Source: a virus. From it: 42,150 nt of DNA. How positions within the stretch are numbered: position 1 is the first letter of the stretch; the number at the start of each line of letters is the position of its first letter. The stretch covers positions 1 through 42,150 of the IMG/VR virus record IMGVR_UViG_3300017735_000023; one strand, given 5' to 3'. Under the pieces are notes generated by a model. It saw only the letters and a list, made by a program, of their open reading frames with translations, was not told the DNA's origin and searched no databases. Position numbers and translations under genes: made by a program. Shown in pieces: positions 9,590 to 19,258 of the stretch.

Positions 9590-12549
9590 TATCCTGTTAA
9601 ATCTGTCTTGGTTACAATAGCTGTTAGCGTCATACTTGCAGGCTCATCTTGCTTTATCTCTGGTATTCTGTCAACTCCAAACGTAGAACCTACGACTGGT
9701 CTTTCTTTATCAAACCCTGTGTAGTTTGCAGACGGCAGTGTTATTGTTTCAAATGCACCACCTATACCTAATTTAAATTTGCTTGTTTTAATAACATGTA
9801 ACCTAGTAGATATAACTCTTATTTCATCTGCACCAAACGCAGGTTTACTTGCACCATCCCATGTAGGGTACATTGGTTGTACTGTACCTGTGTATTTTCT
9901 ACCGATTAAAAAAGTTACAGCACCAGTTGTTGGACCAGACCAACTTGCTATAGTTATTGTACCATTACCTGATGGCTTACTTAGTGAATGCTCTCCGTAG
10001 TAAACTCCATTAGCTACAACAGACAATGACTGTCCATTGCTGTAATTGTTTGTTGAACCTAATGTAATAGTTAACGTACCGTTTGATATAGTACTAGATA
10101 TATCTGTAACTGTATGTGTAAATGATCCGTCAAGGTATTCTGTTGGTTCTGCTGCTGAACCCTTAAGTGAGTACAATGTTTCAAATTGCAACGCTGTATT
10201 CTCTCTAGTTGCGATAACAACCTTGTCGTTACCAGATGCGTACCCTTCTCTTACACAAGTTATATCTTCTACAACAGTACCGTGATCTACCTTAGACCAA
10301 GCATAATACTCTTCCTGTCTCTGGTAACTTAGTATGTATAGTAAACCACCTTGAGTTAACACCCAGATTCTAGGTTGTGGATTCTCTTGAACAGTAATAC
10401 GTTTAATCTGATCCTCAATAAATATTGGGTATATAAACTTAGATAGGTCGTTAGCGTTTGATGATTGTATCTGTCCATCATACTTATACTCCATAAGTTT
10501 TGTGTCTGATTCATCAGGAAAGAATATAGATGTACCAATCATATGAGCTTCACCCTTACAGTTAACCTCATCAACTAACTCAATACGAATTGTCTTAGGA
10601 CTAATAGAGAACTCATACTGATTAGGTATAACTCTAAAGATACCACGGCTAGTTCCAATAACTAACTCTTTAGCTGCTAACATCCAACGAATAGATGAGT
10701 TAACATTACTCAGTGCGTATGATATACCGTTAGTATCTAACACTTGTTTGTCACCTTCTGTTGGTGCAAAATCTGTTTCGTCATCTACCTTACTAAGGAA
10801 TACAAAGTTAGGATTGGTTGGTGTGCCACCATATATCCTACGTCTTTCAAACTTAGCTACTTCTTTTGGGTAGTTATTGCTATACCAAGCTCCTTCACTA
10901 AATGATGTAGCAACACCAGCATTCTGAAACTCACCAGTTGTTGCGTTCCTTGGTACTTGTGTTCTTATCAACGCTTCTACGTTATTACCAAAACCACTCA
11001 CCACTTTACAATAGCACACACCATCTGGGTAATCTAATTTATAATACCTACCTACACCAGATTCTAAGAAGAATGTACTAGCGTTTGTCCCTGTAGCTGT
11101 AATTAATATGTTGTTTGCTATCTCAGTCACAGCTACATTAGCTCCTGTTGAGATAAGATTACCTGTGCCTGCTCCTGAGTCATAAGACTCAACAACAGCT
11201 GCACCAGTATCTATCTCATGCACAAGCATTGCAACACCTAAAGACAGATCACCAACAGAAGAGTTTGCATCTGTACCAGTCGGATTGTGAAATACACCAC
11301 CAGTCCAAGTAAAAGTTCGCTGACCACCTGTAGCTACATCAGCAGTAGAGTTGCTGTTAGTATCTCTAACCTGAACAGTCCCATTACCATATGATTTATA
11401 AACATTACCATACTGATAGAAATCTTGACCAGTAAACACGGTAGTGCCGTATATGAAATTTACAGGGTGTGTCTCTGTTCCTAAAAATCTTTTTACTTTT
11501 ACCCAACGTGTCGTTGTTCTAGTCGCACCAGCTACATCGAATTCAACTGCTCTGTCTGGGTCTACTCTTATATATGAACCATGTTGAGAACCATTAAAAA
11601 CAGTAGTATCTGATCTTAAATGTATATCACCATTAGGCACACCATCTTTTATATATCTAGCATCATTACCTGTGTTGTCAATTAACTGCAACAGTGCACT
11701 TGGATCTTTAATATCTGTAACAAAATCAAAAGCATCTACATACACAACATCATTTGTTGGTGGTTGTACCTCACTAGCGTATAAGCCTGTAGCAGATGCT
11801 ATAACTTTACCAGCTACTGTAACACCACCAATATCATACTCAACATACCAGTCTTGCGAAAACTGATTTGCAGTACCACCATCCCAATCTGATTTGATAA
11901 CAGTGAACGCACCTTGCTTTTCTAGTCTAACAATCTCTTGTCCCTTGGTAGCTGTTAACTGTATGTCAGATGTATCTTTTTCTAAGAAAGGTTCTATGTA
12001 TGTATCTATCTCTGCTAGTGTCCAGTCATCATCACCAGCCAAAGGTAGTTGTGCTCGTAGTTGATTACTACCGCTATCTCTTAGATTATCACCACCACTA
12101 TCTCTTAAATTAAAAAATTCAAAAGTAATATTAGCTGTTAGCTTTCTTGGTCGGTGTTGTTCGTGTGCTATGTACAACACATCAGTCTCAGAACTAAACC
12201 GTAAGTCAGCTAGTTGATTGGTTGTGTACGGTGTAGTGACTGTATCTTTTAGTACATTAGTCTCTGCATCATATATCTTCAAAAACAAATTACCAAACAC
12301 AGCACGATAGTTCTTAGCTGTTGCTAATGTAATTGTTGTTTGTCTAACATAGTTCTCAGATGCATACGCACTGTCAATTGTAGTAGTTTCAAACCCTTGC
12401 CTGTACTCTGCTGGTCCTTGTAGTGAAGGAAAGAAGTTCTCTAGCTTACGACAAGAGTTAGCAGTCCTTGGTAGATCAGTGCGACCTACAAGATTGTCGG
12501 TGATTAAACCACCAGAAAAATTAGTTGCTACATTAGTATACCGAGCCAT
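9589..12549 (-). CDS. Tail tubular protein B (gp12-like)
   Basis: A 986-residue beta-rich protein starting MARYTNVATNFSGGL with an early NSCRKLENFFPSLQGPAEYRQG-type segment (residues 31-53); this 'LeNfvp..qGp...R.G' pattern is characteristic of podovirus tail nozzle proteins. A WYSNNYPKEVAKFERRRIYGG segment near residue 550 is also typical (contact with the ring protein). It overlaps the tail tubular A gene by 17 bases. It is expected to form the hexameric nozzle below the gp11-like ring. Length is greater than the roughly 800 residues of T7 gp12. Confidence 0.85.
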   Translation of the reverse strand: MARYTNVATNFSGGLITDNLVGRTDLPRTANSCRKLENFFPSLQGPAEYRQGFETTTIDSAYASENYVRQTTITLATAKNYRAVFGNLFLKIYDAETNVLKDTVTTPYTTNQLADLRFSSETDVLYIAHEQHRPRKLTANITFEFFNLRDSGGDNLRDSGSNQLRAQLPLAGDDDWTLAEIDTYIEPFLEKDTSDIQLTATKGQEIVRLEKQGAFTVIKSDWDGGTANQFSQDWYVEYDIGGVTVAGKVIASATGLYASEVQPPTNDVVYVDAFDFVTDIKDPSALLQLIDNTGNDARYIKDGVPNGDIHLRSDTTVFNGSQHGSYIRVDPDRAVEFDVAGATRTTTRWVKVKRFLGTETHPVNFIYGTTVFTGQDFYQYGNVYKSYGNGTVQVRDTNSNSTADVATGGQRTFTWTGGVFHNPTGTDANSSVGDLSLGVAMLVHEIDTGAAVVESYDSGAGTGNLISTGANVAVTEIANNILITATGTNASTFFLESGVGRYYKLDYPDGVCYCKVVSGFGNNVEALIRTQVPRNATTGEFQNAGVATSFSEGAWYSNNYPKEVAKFERRRIYGGTPTNPNFVFLSKVDDETDFAPTEGDKQVLDTNGISYALSNVNSSIRWMLAAKELVIGTSRGIFRVIPNQYEFSISPKTIRIELVDEVNCKGEAHMIGTSIFFPDESDTKLMEYKYDGQIQSSNANDLSKFIYPIFIEDQIKRITVQENPQPRIWVLTQGGLLYILSYQRQEEYYAWSKVDHGTVVEDITCVREGYASGNDKVVIATRENTALQFETLYSLKGSAAEPTEYLDGSFTHTVTDISSTISNGTLTITLGSTNNYSNGQSLSVVANGVYYGEHSLSKPSGNGTITIASWSGPTTGAVTFLIGRKYTGTVQPMYPTWDGASKPAFGADEIRVISTRLHVIKTSKFKLGIGGAFETITLPSANYTGFDKERPVVGSTFGVDRIPEIKQDEPASMTLTAIVTKTDLTG

Positions 12550-13156
12550 AAGTGTTATGAGTCCCTATGATTCTAGAGTTGCCGTCGTGAATAAATGATT
12601 GTGCACTGCCTTGTCTTCCTTCAAGAGTTCTAGCTCTTCGTAATGCTTTTACATACTGAACATGAAGTATCTCATGTCTGTTCTCAGAACCAGACAACTC
12701 AATAGCAATTGCTTGTGCTATATGTAAAACCATTAACCTATTTAAAAATGCAGGAAGTCCTGTAGCATTTGTAGACAAGTCAGGTACGAAAGTGTAGTAC
12801 ATACATATCTCTTTTAAGTTTGTATGTAACTGATTATCATAGAATGTATAGTCAGTTACTACTGCTGTGTTGTCTTTATTAGTTAAGTATGTAAGTAAAT
12901 TATAATCACTCGGCAACGTATAGTAGTACTCATACTGCGTGTCTGTTGCTGGTGTTGAATTGACTGCGGTTAACGAAGCCTTCTTTGTGTTATAGTTAAA
13001 TATGTTTTCTGAAAATATTTCAAGTACTGCATCCAAATACGCTTGGTGTACAATCTGATATGTAGCACTAGTTGTATCAGTAGTGTCCAAATGATAACTC
13101 CCTACCTTCCGTAAGGCAGAGTTCATGATATTTAGTTTTGTTGGTGTTGTACTCAT
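12533..13156 (-). CDS. Tail tubular protein A (gp11-like adaptor)
   Basis: A 207-residue protein beginning MSTTPTKLNIMNSALRKVGS, the helical opening seen in podovirus adaptor proteins, followed by a central YYYTLPSDY beta element and a C-terminal helix with RRARTLEGRQG. It follows the capsid gene and a hairpin, and precedes tail tubular B, as in T7-like virion modules. It would form the dodecameric ring between portal and nozzle. Confidence 0.85.
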   Translation of the reverse strand: MSTTPTKLNIMNSALRKVGSYHLDTTDTTSATYQIVHQAYLDAVLEIFSENIFNYNTKKASLTAVNSTPATDTQYEYYYTLPSDYNLLTYLTNKDNTAVVTDYTFYDNQLHTNLKEICMYYTFVPDLSTNATGLPAFLNRLMVLHIAQAIAIELSGSENRHEILHVQYVKALRRARTLEGRQGSAQSFIHDGNSRIIGTHNTYGSVY

Positions 13157-13160
13157 TTTA

Positions 13161-13196
13161 AAAGGGAGTACCCCCTAGCATTTAGCTAGGAGGTAC
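13161..13196 (-). terminator. Hairpin terminator between capsid and tail genes
   Basis: On the minus strand a 12-bp stem with one mismatch (GTACC..CTAGC against GCTAG..GGTAC, arms 13168-13179 and 13185-13196, loop of 5) follows the capsid stop codon. It is followed by CTCCCTTTT. The T-tract is interrupted, so it may act as a partial (leaky) terminator that raises capsid transcript over tail transcript. Confidence 0.6.
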
Positions 13197-13209
13197 AACG
13201 TTAAGATTA

Positions 13210-14394
13210 TTACTCTACGCAACGAATCTCACCTGTAATCTCACCCCACATACGAGATGCGTCTGCACACAACTTGTAGTATAAGTATGGAATGTTCTTA
13301 CGAGATGGGTCACGCCACATGTCGCCTTTAAGTCCTTCACCGACTGACATCTTGAGTGACTTGCTACCTGCAACCAAGCAACGACGCTCATCTTGGAATG
13401 AAGTTCCACCAGTTAATGGTAGACGTTCAACAACGATGAAGTTGAAGCCCATGAATGATGTAACGTTACCGCTCTCTAAGCTCTTGCGAACTGCGAAGTC
13501 AGAACTTACAACTTCAGTAATACCTAATAGATCGTCGATCTGTTTAGATGTAACGAAGCAGTTAAGTGTTTCTTCTTGGTCGATTGCGTTAAGTTTCAAC
13601 ATTGCGATACGAGCTGCACGAAGCTTAGCAAGTGTAAGACCTGAAGCAGCAGCTGATCCTGAAGAAACATAGTTACCACCAATACAGAAACCTTCTGTGT
13701 CAGGAGTAGATGATTCTTTAGCATCAACAACGAACTTACCTGAACTAGTGATTAAGTTACCACCACCAACAGCTTGTCCTGCACCAGTAGTCAATGTACC
13801 AACAGTGATGCTAGAGTCACCTACAGGAACGATACCAGCAGGAGATTCAGAACCACCTGTAGTCACAGCAGCGTTACCACCACCAACGAACTTAATCTCA
13901 GTAGTTCCATTCTTACCTGTGAAGGCAGAACCATAGATTTTGTCGATGATGATATCATCAATCTTACGATTACCAGATGCAAGTAATGCTTGTGTATAAG
14001 CATTCATTGGATCAGTAGCTACACGTTTGAGATCTTTCTCATCAATGTATTTACCTAACTCGTAATCTTTAAGACCGATGCGACGTCTGTCGTGATCAAT
14101 ATCAGATGTTGGATTGTGGGCGTAACGCTCGTTTGCGTCTTGCATAGCCTCAGCAATACCGATGCGATCAAAATATTGATACTCGGTGTTTTGAGACTCC
14201 GTTTCGAAATACGATTGCAACTTTGATTCCGTTTGTTGGAAAGCTTGTTCAAAGCCTTCTCGGAAAGCGGCAACGTATGCTTTTTCAATGAAGTTATCCG
14301 CTGTACTTGGAGCACCTGTTAGGTTAATTCCAGCATGAGCGTTAGTGCTTCCTTCATATGAGTACCCTTGGGCACCTACGTTTGATAATGCCAT
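13210..14394 (-). CDS. Major capsid protein
   Basis: A 394-residue protein, the expected length for an HK97-fold podovirus capsid subunit. It begins MALSNVGAQGYSYEGSTN and has a long helical region (KAYVAAFREGFEQAFQQ) followed by an RIGLKDYELGKYIDEKDLKR segment near residue 105 and a Gly/Ser-rich middle. It sits between scaffold and tail adaptor. The gene has its own 5' region of about 110 bases and is bracketed by hairpin terminators, consistent with independent high expression. The start codon follows an A/T-rich stretch with no Shine-Dalgarno. I recognise the overall type (T7-like marine phage capsids), not a specific close relative. Confidence 0.9.
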   Translation of the reverse strand: MALSNVGAQGYSYEGSTNAHAGINLTGAPSTADNFIEKAYVAAFREGFEQAFQQTESKLQSYFETESQNTEYQYFDRIGIAEAMQDANERYAHNPTSDIDHDRRRIGLKDYELGKYIDEKDLKRVATDPMNAYTQALLASGNRKIDDIIIDKIYGSAFTGKNGTTEIKFVGGGNAAVTTGGSESPAGIVPVGDSSITVGTLTTGAGQAVGGGNLITSSGKFVVDAKESSTPDTEGFCIGGNYVSSGSAAASGLTLAKLRAARIAMLKLNAIDQEETLNCFVTSKQIDDLLGITEVVSSDFAVRKSLESGNVTSFMGFNFIVVERLPLTGGTSFQDERRCLVAGSKSLKMSVGEGLKGDMWRDPSRKNIPYLYYKLCADASRMWGEITGEIRCVE

Positions 14395-14510
14395 AATATT
14401 TTATTAGTTTATATAATTAGAATTTGAATGAATAGTTTTGCGTTGAGCTACCCTTTCGGACTCTTCTAGTTATAACGTCAACCAACGGCTTTCCAAAGCT
14501 GTTACTGGAC

Positions 14511-14548
14511 CAAAAAATAGGCTACCCAGTGTCTCCTAGATAGCCTAT
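14511..14548 (-). terminator. Rho-independent terminator after scaffold gene
   Basis: On the minus strand an 8-bp perfect stem (ATAGGCTA / TAGCCTAT, arms 14541-14548 and 14517-14524) is followed at once by six T residues. It lies 24 bases after the scaffold stop codon and about 120 bases before the capsid start, so the capsid gene probably has its own promoter in 14395-14510. I could not identify a convincing promoter sequence there. Confidence 0.8.
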
Positions 14549-14571
14549 AATGAACTATATGTCAAGCAATA

Positions 14572-15522
14572 TTAAGTCTTCTGCGGATACAATTGACTAT
14601 AAAGCTGTGCTCTTTTCTGCAGAACCTGCTCACGCTTCTGTCTATCACCTACTTTTAACTGTGATGGATTACTTAGAATCAAGTCATTGTAGTCCATATC
14701 AATTGCTTGTAGTTGTGATTGTATACCCTGTACAGTATTATTAAATGAACCAGGAATATTAGAACCACCTGCTGGTAATGTATCACCCATCATACTACCT
14801 AACTTGTTAAACAACTTAAGTACACCTGGGTGGTTTGCTAACCTAGCGTCTTGCATCAACTCATTTAACTCTGGTATCTCTTGTGAGACAGCACTAAATG
14901 ATTCTCTACTATTCTGGATATTCTTTTCAAAGTTATCACCCCAATCAGCCTCAAGCGATACTCTATAATTATTAAGTTGCTCTTTACTGTCTTGGTCTGT
15001 TAACTGTGAACCTTCAACACTCATCTGTGCCCATCGTGCATACAGCTGATCGAACTGTCTTTGTGTCAGCCCCATCTCTCCAGCAAAGTCTACTAACTCT
15101 TGTACAGTCTCGTCAGCAAACTCAGGTACTTGTGTCCCCTCAGGAAATTCAACAGGTAGCTTTACTTCTTCAGGGATTGCATACTCATCATTCTCTGGTC
15201 GTAACTTACCATAGAAGTCATTCCAGTTTTCATCTGTCCACTCTTCTGTTGGAGCTTCTAATCGTTTACGACCAATCGTCTTTTGTGCATTTATAAATTG
15301 ATCGGCTAATGAACTGAAATCTTTTGTCTGCAGTAACGCAGGGTTAGCCTTCATTTCATCAGGTAGCGTACTAAGAAATTGTCTATACGCTTCTTCTTGG
15401 TCACCTTGTTGTTGAGGTGGTTGTTCTTCTCTAGCCTCTGGCGTTGGTGGTGCTTCTGATTGTGGCTCTGCCACTATACCAGCACCCAAGCCATTAACTT
15501 CTTCTTGTGCTTCTTCACTCAT
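14572..15522 (-). CDS. Scaffolding protein
   Basis: A 316-residue acidic protein with a disordered Glu/Pro/Gln-rich N-terminus (about residues 1-45) and a helical remainder, directly upstream of the capsid gene. Composition, size and position match T7-like capsid assembly (scaffold) proteins, which template prohead assembly and leave before DNA packaging. The C-terminus is basic and helical (KVGDRQKREQVLQKRAQLY), as expected for a capsid-binding tail. It overlaps the preceding gene by 8 bases. Confidence 0.85.
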   Translation of the reverse strand: MSEEAQEEVNGLGAGIVAEPQSEAPPTPEAREEQPPQQQGDQEEAYRQFLSTLPDEMKANPALLQTKDFSSLADQFINAQKTIGRKRLEAPTEEWTDENWNDFYGKLRPENDEYAIPEEVKLPVEFPEGTQVPEFADETVQELVDFAGEMGLTQRQFDQLYARWAQMSVEGSQLTDQDSKEQLNNYRVSLEADWGDNFEKNIQNSRESFSAVSQEIPELNELMQDARLANHPGVLKLFNKLGSMMGDTLPAGGSNIPGSFNNTVQGIQSQLQAIDMDYNDLILSNPSQLKVGDRQKREQVLQKRAQLYSQLYPQKT

Positions 15523-15784
15523 TACTATTTTCTAATTCTAATTTGTTTATTAATTTCTGAGGATCATCCTCAGCTATTAAAGTCAAAAATGTCATGGCGA
15601 GTCTACGTCTACCTTCAGCTTCCCTAAGCCGTCTATCATCCTCATGAAAGACAGGTTTGGTAACGTGGCATTCACGAAGAAATACTTTGAAGAATCGTTT
15701 ACCTTCTTCAGTTTCTAATATAGAGAGTAAGTCATCTCGCAACTTAACCCTCTCCTTAAGTTGGTCAAGGTTTCTGAGTTTCAT
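15515..15784 (-). CDS. Bbp19-like phage protein
   Basis: An 89-residue helical protein. The layout 'L..ETEEGKRFFKVFLRECHV ... FHEDDRRLREAEGRRRLAMTFLTLI' resembles the Bbp19 family of podoviruses (named from Bordetella phage BPP-1), small virion-associated proteins coded between portal and capsid genes. It overlaps portal by one base and scaffold by 8. The exact function in the virion is unknown. Confidence 0.65.
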   Translation of the reverse strand: MKLRNLDQLKERVKLRDDLLSILETEEGKRFFKVFLRECHVTKPVFHEDDRRLREAEGRRRLAMTFLTLIAEDDPQKLINKLELENSNE

Positions 15785-17397
15785 TAAATGTTAAGTAACT
15801 GACCTACACCTTCTGGATCTGTAGCTCTTGCTTGTGCTATGTCTTTCATAGCACCAGATATCTGAGGTGCGGCTTGAGCCATCTGCATTTGCTGTTCTTG
15901 TTCAGCTTGGGCATTAGCTTCTTCGTCTAAAGTTTGTTGTGATTTAATTACAGTAGGTGATATATTTCTATACTTAGCGTAATCCTCAAACAACTCACGC
16001 TCATCAATTGCCTGCATAATCTCAGGCTTAACTTGAGCAAGCGGTGTGATGTCTCTAAGGAATGCACTTATGTCTGTAAGTCTTGATGCAAACTGTGATT
16101 GCGATGCAGGACTTGTGTATGAAATTTCTAGCTCAGCATTATCTAAAGAAGCTGGTGCTTCTGGTAGTTGATTGTTTCTTAATAACATTTCATATGTTAT
16201 CTCGATTGCTGGTCCGATATACTCAGTCTCCATTCTATTTAATAGTGGTGCTAACTGATTTAACATCTGCCCTCTTGTGTCTTGAATCTCTAACACAGAC
16301 TGACGCTCTTTCTTTTCTTGTCTAATAATCTGATCAACAAAGAATGAACGATTGATTGTCTCTCTGTGCATACGAATCATGTCCATCATAAACTGAGGTT
16401 GGTTACCTGCCATGATAGGAGCAGGAGGATTACTACCTGGCTCGTGGAACATAACTTGTCTAGATCCATACTTCATAGGAAGCATGATGCTATCTTCTTC
16501 TGCTGTAAGTGTAGGGAAGTTAAGATACTCTGATGAGATCAATACTTCTTTCACTAACTTATTTAAAACTCTAATTTGTGATAAGCATGTAAATGCTGGA
16601 CCACGTCCATATACTTCGTCAGCTAACTTAGACCAACGAGGTATTAGGAAAGGAAAGTAACTTATACCATCTTCTTGGATGGGTTCTTTTAATTGTGGAG
16701 ACCAATAGGTAACTGTATACGGACGCTCTGATCCAATACGCCCACCCTTCTTGGCGTGCTTGTCTGTGCTAGGACACACAGTATAAACCAATTCATATTT
16801 ATTATGTACTGATTTCTTTGCGTTAAATCCCTGCATGTTCTCAATGTCTGGGAACATTTGCATTAACTGTCTAGCAGTTTTGTAGCAACGATAATACGCT
16901 GTGTCTACTTTGCCGTGCATGTCAGTATCAAAGAACACATCTGCTAAAGGTCTAGCTCTAAAGTTTACTACACCATCCATATAAGATATCTGAACTGGTG
17001 ATGTACCGTACGCTCCGATATCTAAGAAACATTCATGCGATGCAGAATAGAATTGTGATTCTGGTAATGCGAACTCATGTAGTATTCTATCAGATACATT
17101 CTGTAGATAACCAAGCTCTTCTGGTTGTAAGTCCTTTGTCTGTCTGTCCTTCACACGAAGATACATCCAACGATCAGACTTAGGTATTAAGTTGGACGCA
17201 AGTCCATTAGCAAACATCTGATTACACCACACAGCTGTGTCGTCGTAAATCTCACGAGAGTCATCCTTTTTATTTGGAGAGTGACCGTGATCAAACTCAT
17301 TGGAGTTAGGACGCACAAACTTCTGTGAGTCCATAAGCATGGTATCAAGATTAGATCTTAATATCTTTAACTCTTCGTATCGTTGCTTAAAATGCAT
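15784..17397 (-). CDS. Portal protein (head-tail connector)
   Basis: A 537-residue protein with the T7-like connector pattern: an N-terminal helical segment (RYEELKILRSNLDTMLMDSQKFVRP), then EIYDDTAVWCNQMFANGLASNLIP near residue 50, and a Gln/Ala/Met-rich C-terminal tail. The length equals T7 gp8. It would form the dodecameric ring at the packaging vertex and dock the terminase. It starts one base into the stop of the poly-proline gene. Confidence 0.9.
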   Translation of the reverse strand: MHFKQRYEELKILRSNLDTMLMDSQKFVRPNSNEFDHGHSPNKKDDSREIYDDTAVWCNQMFANGLASNLIPKSDRWMYLRVKDRQTKDLQPEELGYLQNVSDRILHEFALPESQFYSASHECFLDIGAYGTSPVQISYMDGVVNFRARPLADVFFDTDMHGKVDTAYYRCYKTARQLMQMFPDIENMQGFNAKKSVHNKYELVYTVCPSTDKHAKKGGRIGSERPYTVTYWSPQLKEPIQEDGISYFPFLIPRWSKLADEVYGRGPAFTCLSQIRVLNKLVKEVLISSEYLNFPTLTAEEDSIMLPMKYGSRQVMFHEPGSNPPAPIMAGNQPQFMMDMIRMHRETINRSFFVDQIIRQEKKERQSVLEIQDTRGQMLNQLAPLLNRMETEYIGPAIEITYEMLLRNNQLPEAPASLDNAELEISYTSPASQSQFASRLTDISAFLRDITPLAQVKPEIMQAIDERELFEDYAKYRNISPTVIKSQQTLDEEANAQAEQEQQMQMAQAAPQISGAMKDIAQARATDPEGVGQLLNI

Positions 17398-17612
17398 TAC
17401 TTAATTTTAGATCCGTAACCCATAGATTTAGCTTTGACTTTAGTCCTAGCCCTAACTGCCTGAGACATCCCTGTTATCTTTGCAGGTGAAACTGTCGCAC
17501 TAGCCTGTGATGCTTGCTTCACTGCCTGCTTCGGAGCTGGTGCTGGAGGCGGAGGAGGTGGAGGAGGAGGTGGTGGTGGCGGTGGAGGAGGTGGCGGTTT
17601 TGGTGCTCTCAT
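17397..17612 (-). CDS. Poly-proline small protein upstream of portal
   Basis: A 71-residue protein starting at ATG 17612 (MRAPKP), followed by a run of about 18 prolines, then an Ala/Gln/Lys-rich linker and a basic end (RARTKVKAKSMGYGSKIK). A longer reading to 17696 is possible, but the Pro run starts right after the internal Met. The 5' half (17500-17612) overlaps the preceding gene in another frame. Short Pro-rich genes before the portal gene occur in some marine T7-like phages. Function is unknown; a flexible or DNA-binding virion component is a guess from composition. Confidence 0.65.
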   Translation of the reverse strand: MRAPKPPPPPPPPPPPPPPPPPPAPAPKQAVKQASQASATVSPAKITGMSQAVRARTKVKAKSMGYGSKIK

Positions 17613-17964
17613 ATAGTTTATCCCATTTGTAAAATTTATATATCTCTGGTTTATCTTTAGATATATGTCGATATCGTGAAAATGCAACTCTGTCAAGTTT
17701 ATATGGGGCTAAATCCATTAATAGCCTAATAGCACTGCGATCCCTAGATGCAGCGTAATTCACTAACCAGTACTTGCCTTGCTCATCTTCTTTGACCTCT
17801 CCTAGTAATAAATAGTTAGGACCACTAAAGATATAGCGTTCGTCTGGTGCTCTGTAGTTTAGGTGCTCGTCTAATAGATCTACGAACTTCCATCCCTTGG
17901 AATGGTATCGTACTACTGCTTCATCTACTAGTGACAACTCACCAGCTAACGGATGTAACGTCAT
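17500..17964 (-). CDS. Hypothetical protein with Ser/Thr-rich tail
   Basis: A 154-residue protein. Residues 1-115 look like a compact alpha/beta domain (YLLLGEVKEDEQGKYWLVNYAASRD, then RVAFSRYRH). Residues 116-154 are almost only Ser, Thr, Ala and Glu because the gene runs through the same G/C-rich microsatellite that the next gene reads as poly-proline. It overlaps the terminase gene by 26 bases. The folded part vaguely recalls small acyltransferase-like phage proteins, but I cannot assign a family. Confidence 0.7.
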   Translation of the reverse strand: MTLHPLAGELSLVDEAVVRYHSKGWKFVDLLDEHLNYRAPDERYIFSGPNYLLLGEVKEDEQGKYWLVNYAASRDRSAIRLLMDLAPYKLDRVAFSRYRHISKDKPEIYKFYKWDKLYESTKTATSSTATTTSSSTSSASSTSSEAGSEASITG

Positions 17965-19258
17965 ATGTGTTTCTTCTTTTGTTTTCTTTTTCTAACTTAG
18001 GTGTTCGTAATCCTACTGCCATAGTACGGAAAGCATCTGCTCCGTGTGAATTAGAATCATGAACAGGTGTTTTTCTAAATACTTGTTTGGTAGAATCCCA
18101 GTCCTTGTGGTATCCTTTAAGTGCTTCTATCCCTCTAGCACACCCTGACTTACTGAACCAACACCTCGGTAGTAGTGCTCTCACTGCGTCGATACCATCA
18201 ATGATTGGTAGTTTTTTAACTGTTGTAAATTTTAGCCCCATACTCCGTGCGATCTCTAACCGACTCTTACCTGTACCCAACTCTCTTACTTTAATATCAT
18301 GTGGGGCATAATGTTTACCATACATAGTATCAGTCACGACTGCGTACCTATTCAACTCTCTAGCATAGTGAGGTAGACCCTCCCCACTATTCTCATAATA
18401 GTGGACAAGGCGTATCTCATTATTATACAGTTGGAAGAACCATATAGTTGTGGCGTCATCCATACCAAGATCCCACGCTGTGTGCACTGGGAGTAATGGC
18501 TCAGGCGAGATAGTGTCTAGCATTCTCTTTTGTTTATATGCCTGTGATATGTATGAACCATAGTAGCTTCCTTCTACTGGTGTCTTAAACGAACACATGT
18601 ATTCAGACTGGAAGCGTGCCTCATTGTTCAGTTCATCTCTAGCTTTGCGAAGATCGTCAGGTGATATAGCTTTTGTATCCTTGACTGACAGGTGGCTACT
18701 ATACCACATCCCATCAGACTGAGCTTTTAATAATATCTTATAGAAGTGATTCTCACCACGAGGCGTACCATTAAACAATGCCCACCCTCCGTTCTCTGCT
18801 AAGATAGGATTGATCAACTGCCACGCAGATGGATCAGAAATACTATACTCAGAAAATACTACACCAACAGGATTAGCTCCCACCATTTTATCTGGGTCGT
18901 CAGAACCCATGAGTTGGATGACGCTACCATTCTTGAGATGTATCCGCATCTCTTGTTCGCTCTTCCGCTCGACTAACTCTTTAGGAAAGTAATCAATGAA
19001 CTTCTTACCTTCACCTGTCATACCATTCCAAACAATACGACGTGCCTGATTACCATACGGCAAGACGTACCAATATGTACCTACACGCTGTAGTGCTTTG
19101 ATGGCTACGATGTTCACACAAGTAAGATCCTTACCTGCACGACGATGCCATGCGACAACGGCTCTAAGTCCTTTCTTGTCTTGAGCCATGTACTTGAGGA
19201 GTGGTAGCTGATAGTCTCTAGGCTCCCATCCCTGTGCTGGAACTTGTACTTGTGTCAT
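17939..19258 (-). CDS. terL: Terminase large subunit
   Basis: A 439-residue packaging motor. The ATPase half has a deviant Walker A at residues 39-44 (RRAGKD, with K43) and a Walker B at 133-137 (VVFSE, with E137). An NGTPRGENHFY coupling motif lies near 163. The nuclease half has the first acidic residue at D263 (AWDLGMDDAT), a HD pair at 320-321 and D408 in the final GADAF motif, typical of RNase H-fold terminase nucleases. Length is normal for a podovirus TerL. It would cut concatemeric DNA and pump it through the portal. Confidence 0.95.
   Translation of the reverse strand: MTQVQVPAQGWEPRDYQLPLLKYMAQDKKGLRAVVAWHRRAGKDLTCVNIVAIKALQRVGTYWYVLPYGNQARRIVWNGMTGEGKKFIDYFPKELVERKSEQEMRIHLKNGSVIQLMGSDDPDKMVGANPVGVVFSEYSISDPSAWQLINPILAENGGWALFNGTPRGENHFYKILLKAQSDGMWYSSHLSVKDTKAISPDDLRKARDELNNEARFQSEYMCSFKTPVEGSYYGSYISQAYKQKRMLDTISPEPLLPVHTAWDLGMDDATTIWFFQLYNNEIRLVHYYENSGEGLPHYARELNRYAVVTDTMYGKHYAPHDIKVRELGTGKSRLEIARSMGLKFTTVKKLPIIDGIDAVRALLPRCWFSKSGCARGIEALKGYHKDWDSTKQVFRKTPVHDSNSHGADAFRTMAVGLRTPKLEKENKRRNTYDVTSVSW

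Noticed and set aside
17530-17600. G-rich repeat as a CRISPR or tandem repeat array
   Set aside because: It is a simple GGN microsatellite coding for proline on the other strand, without spacers.
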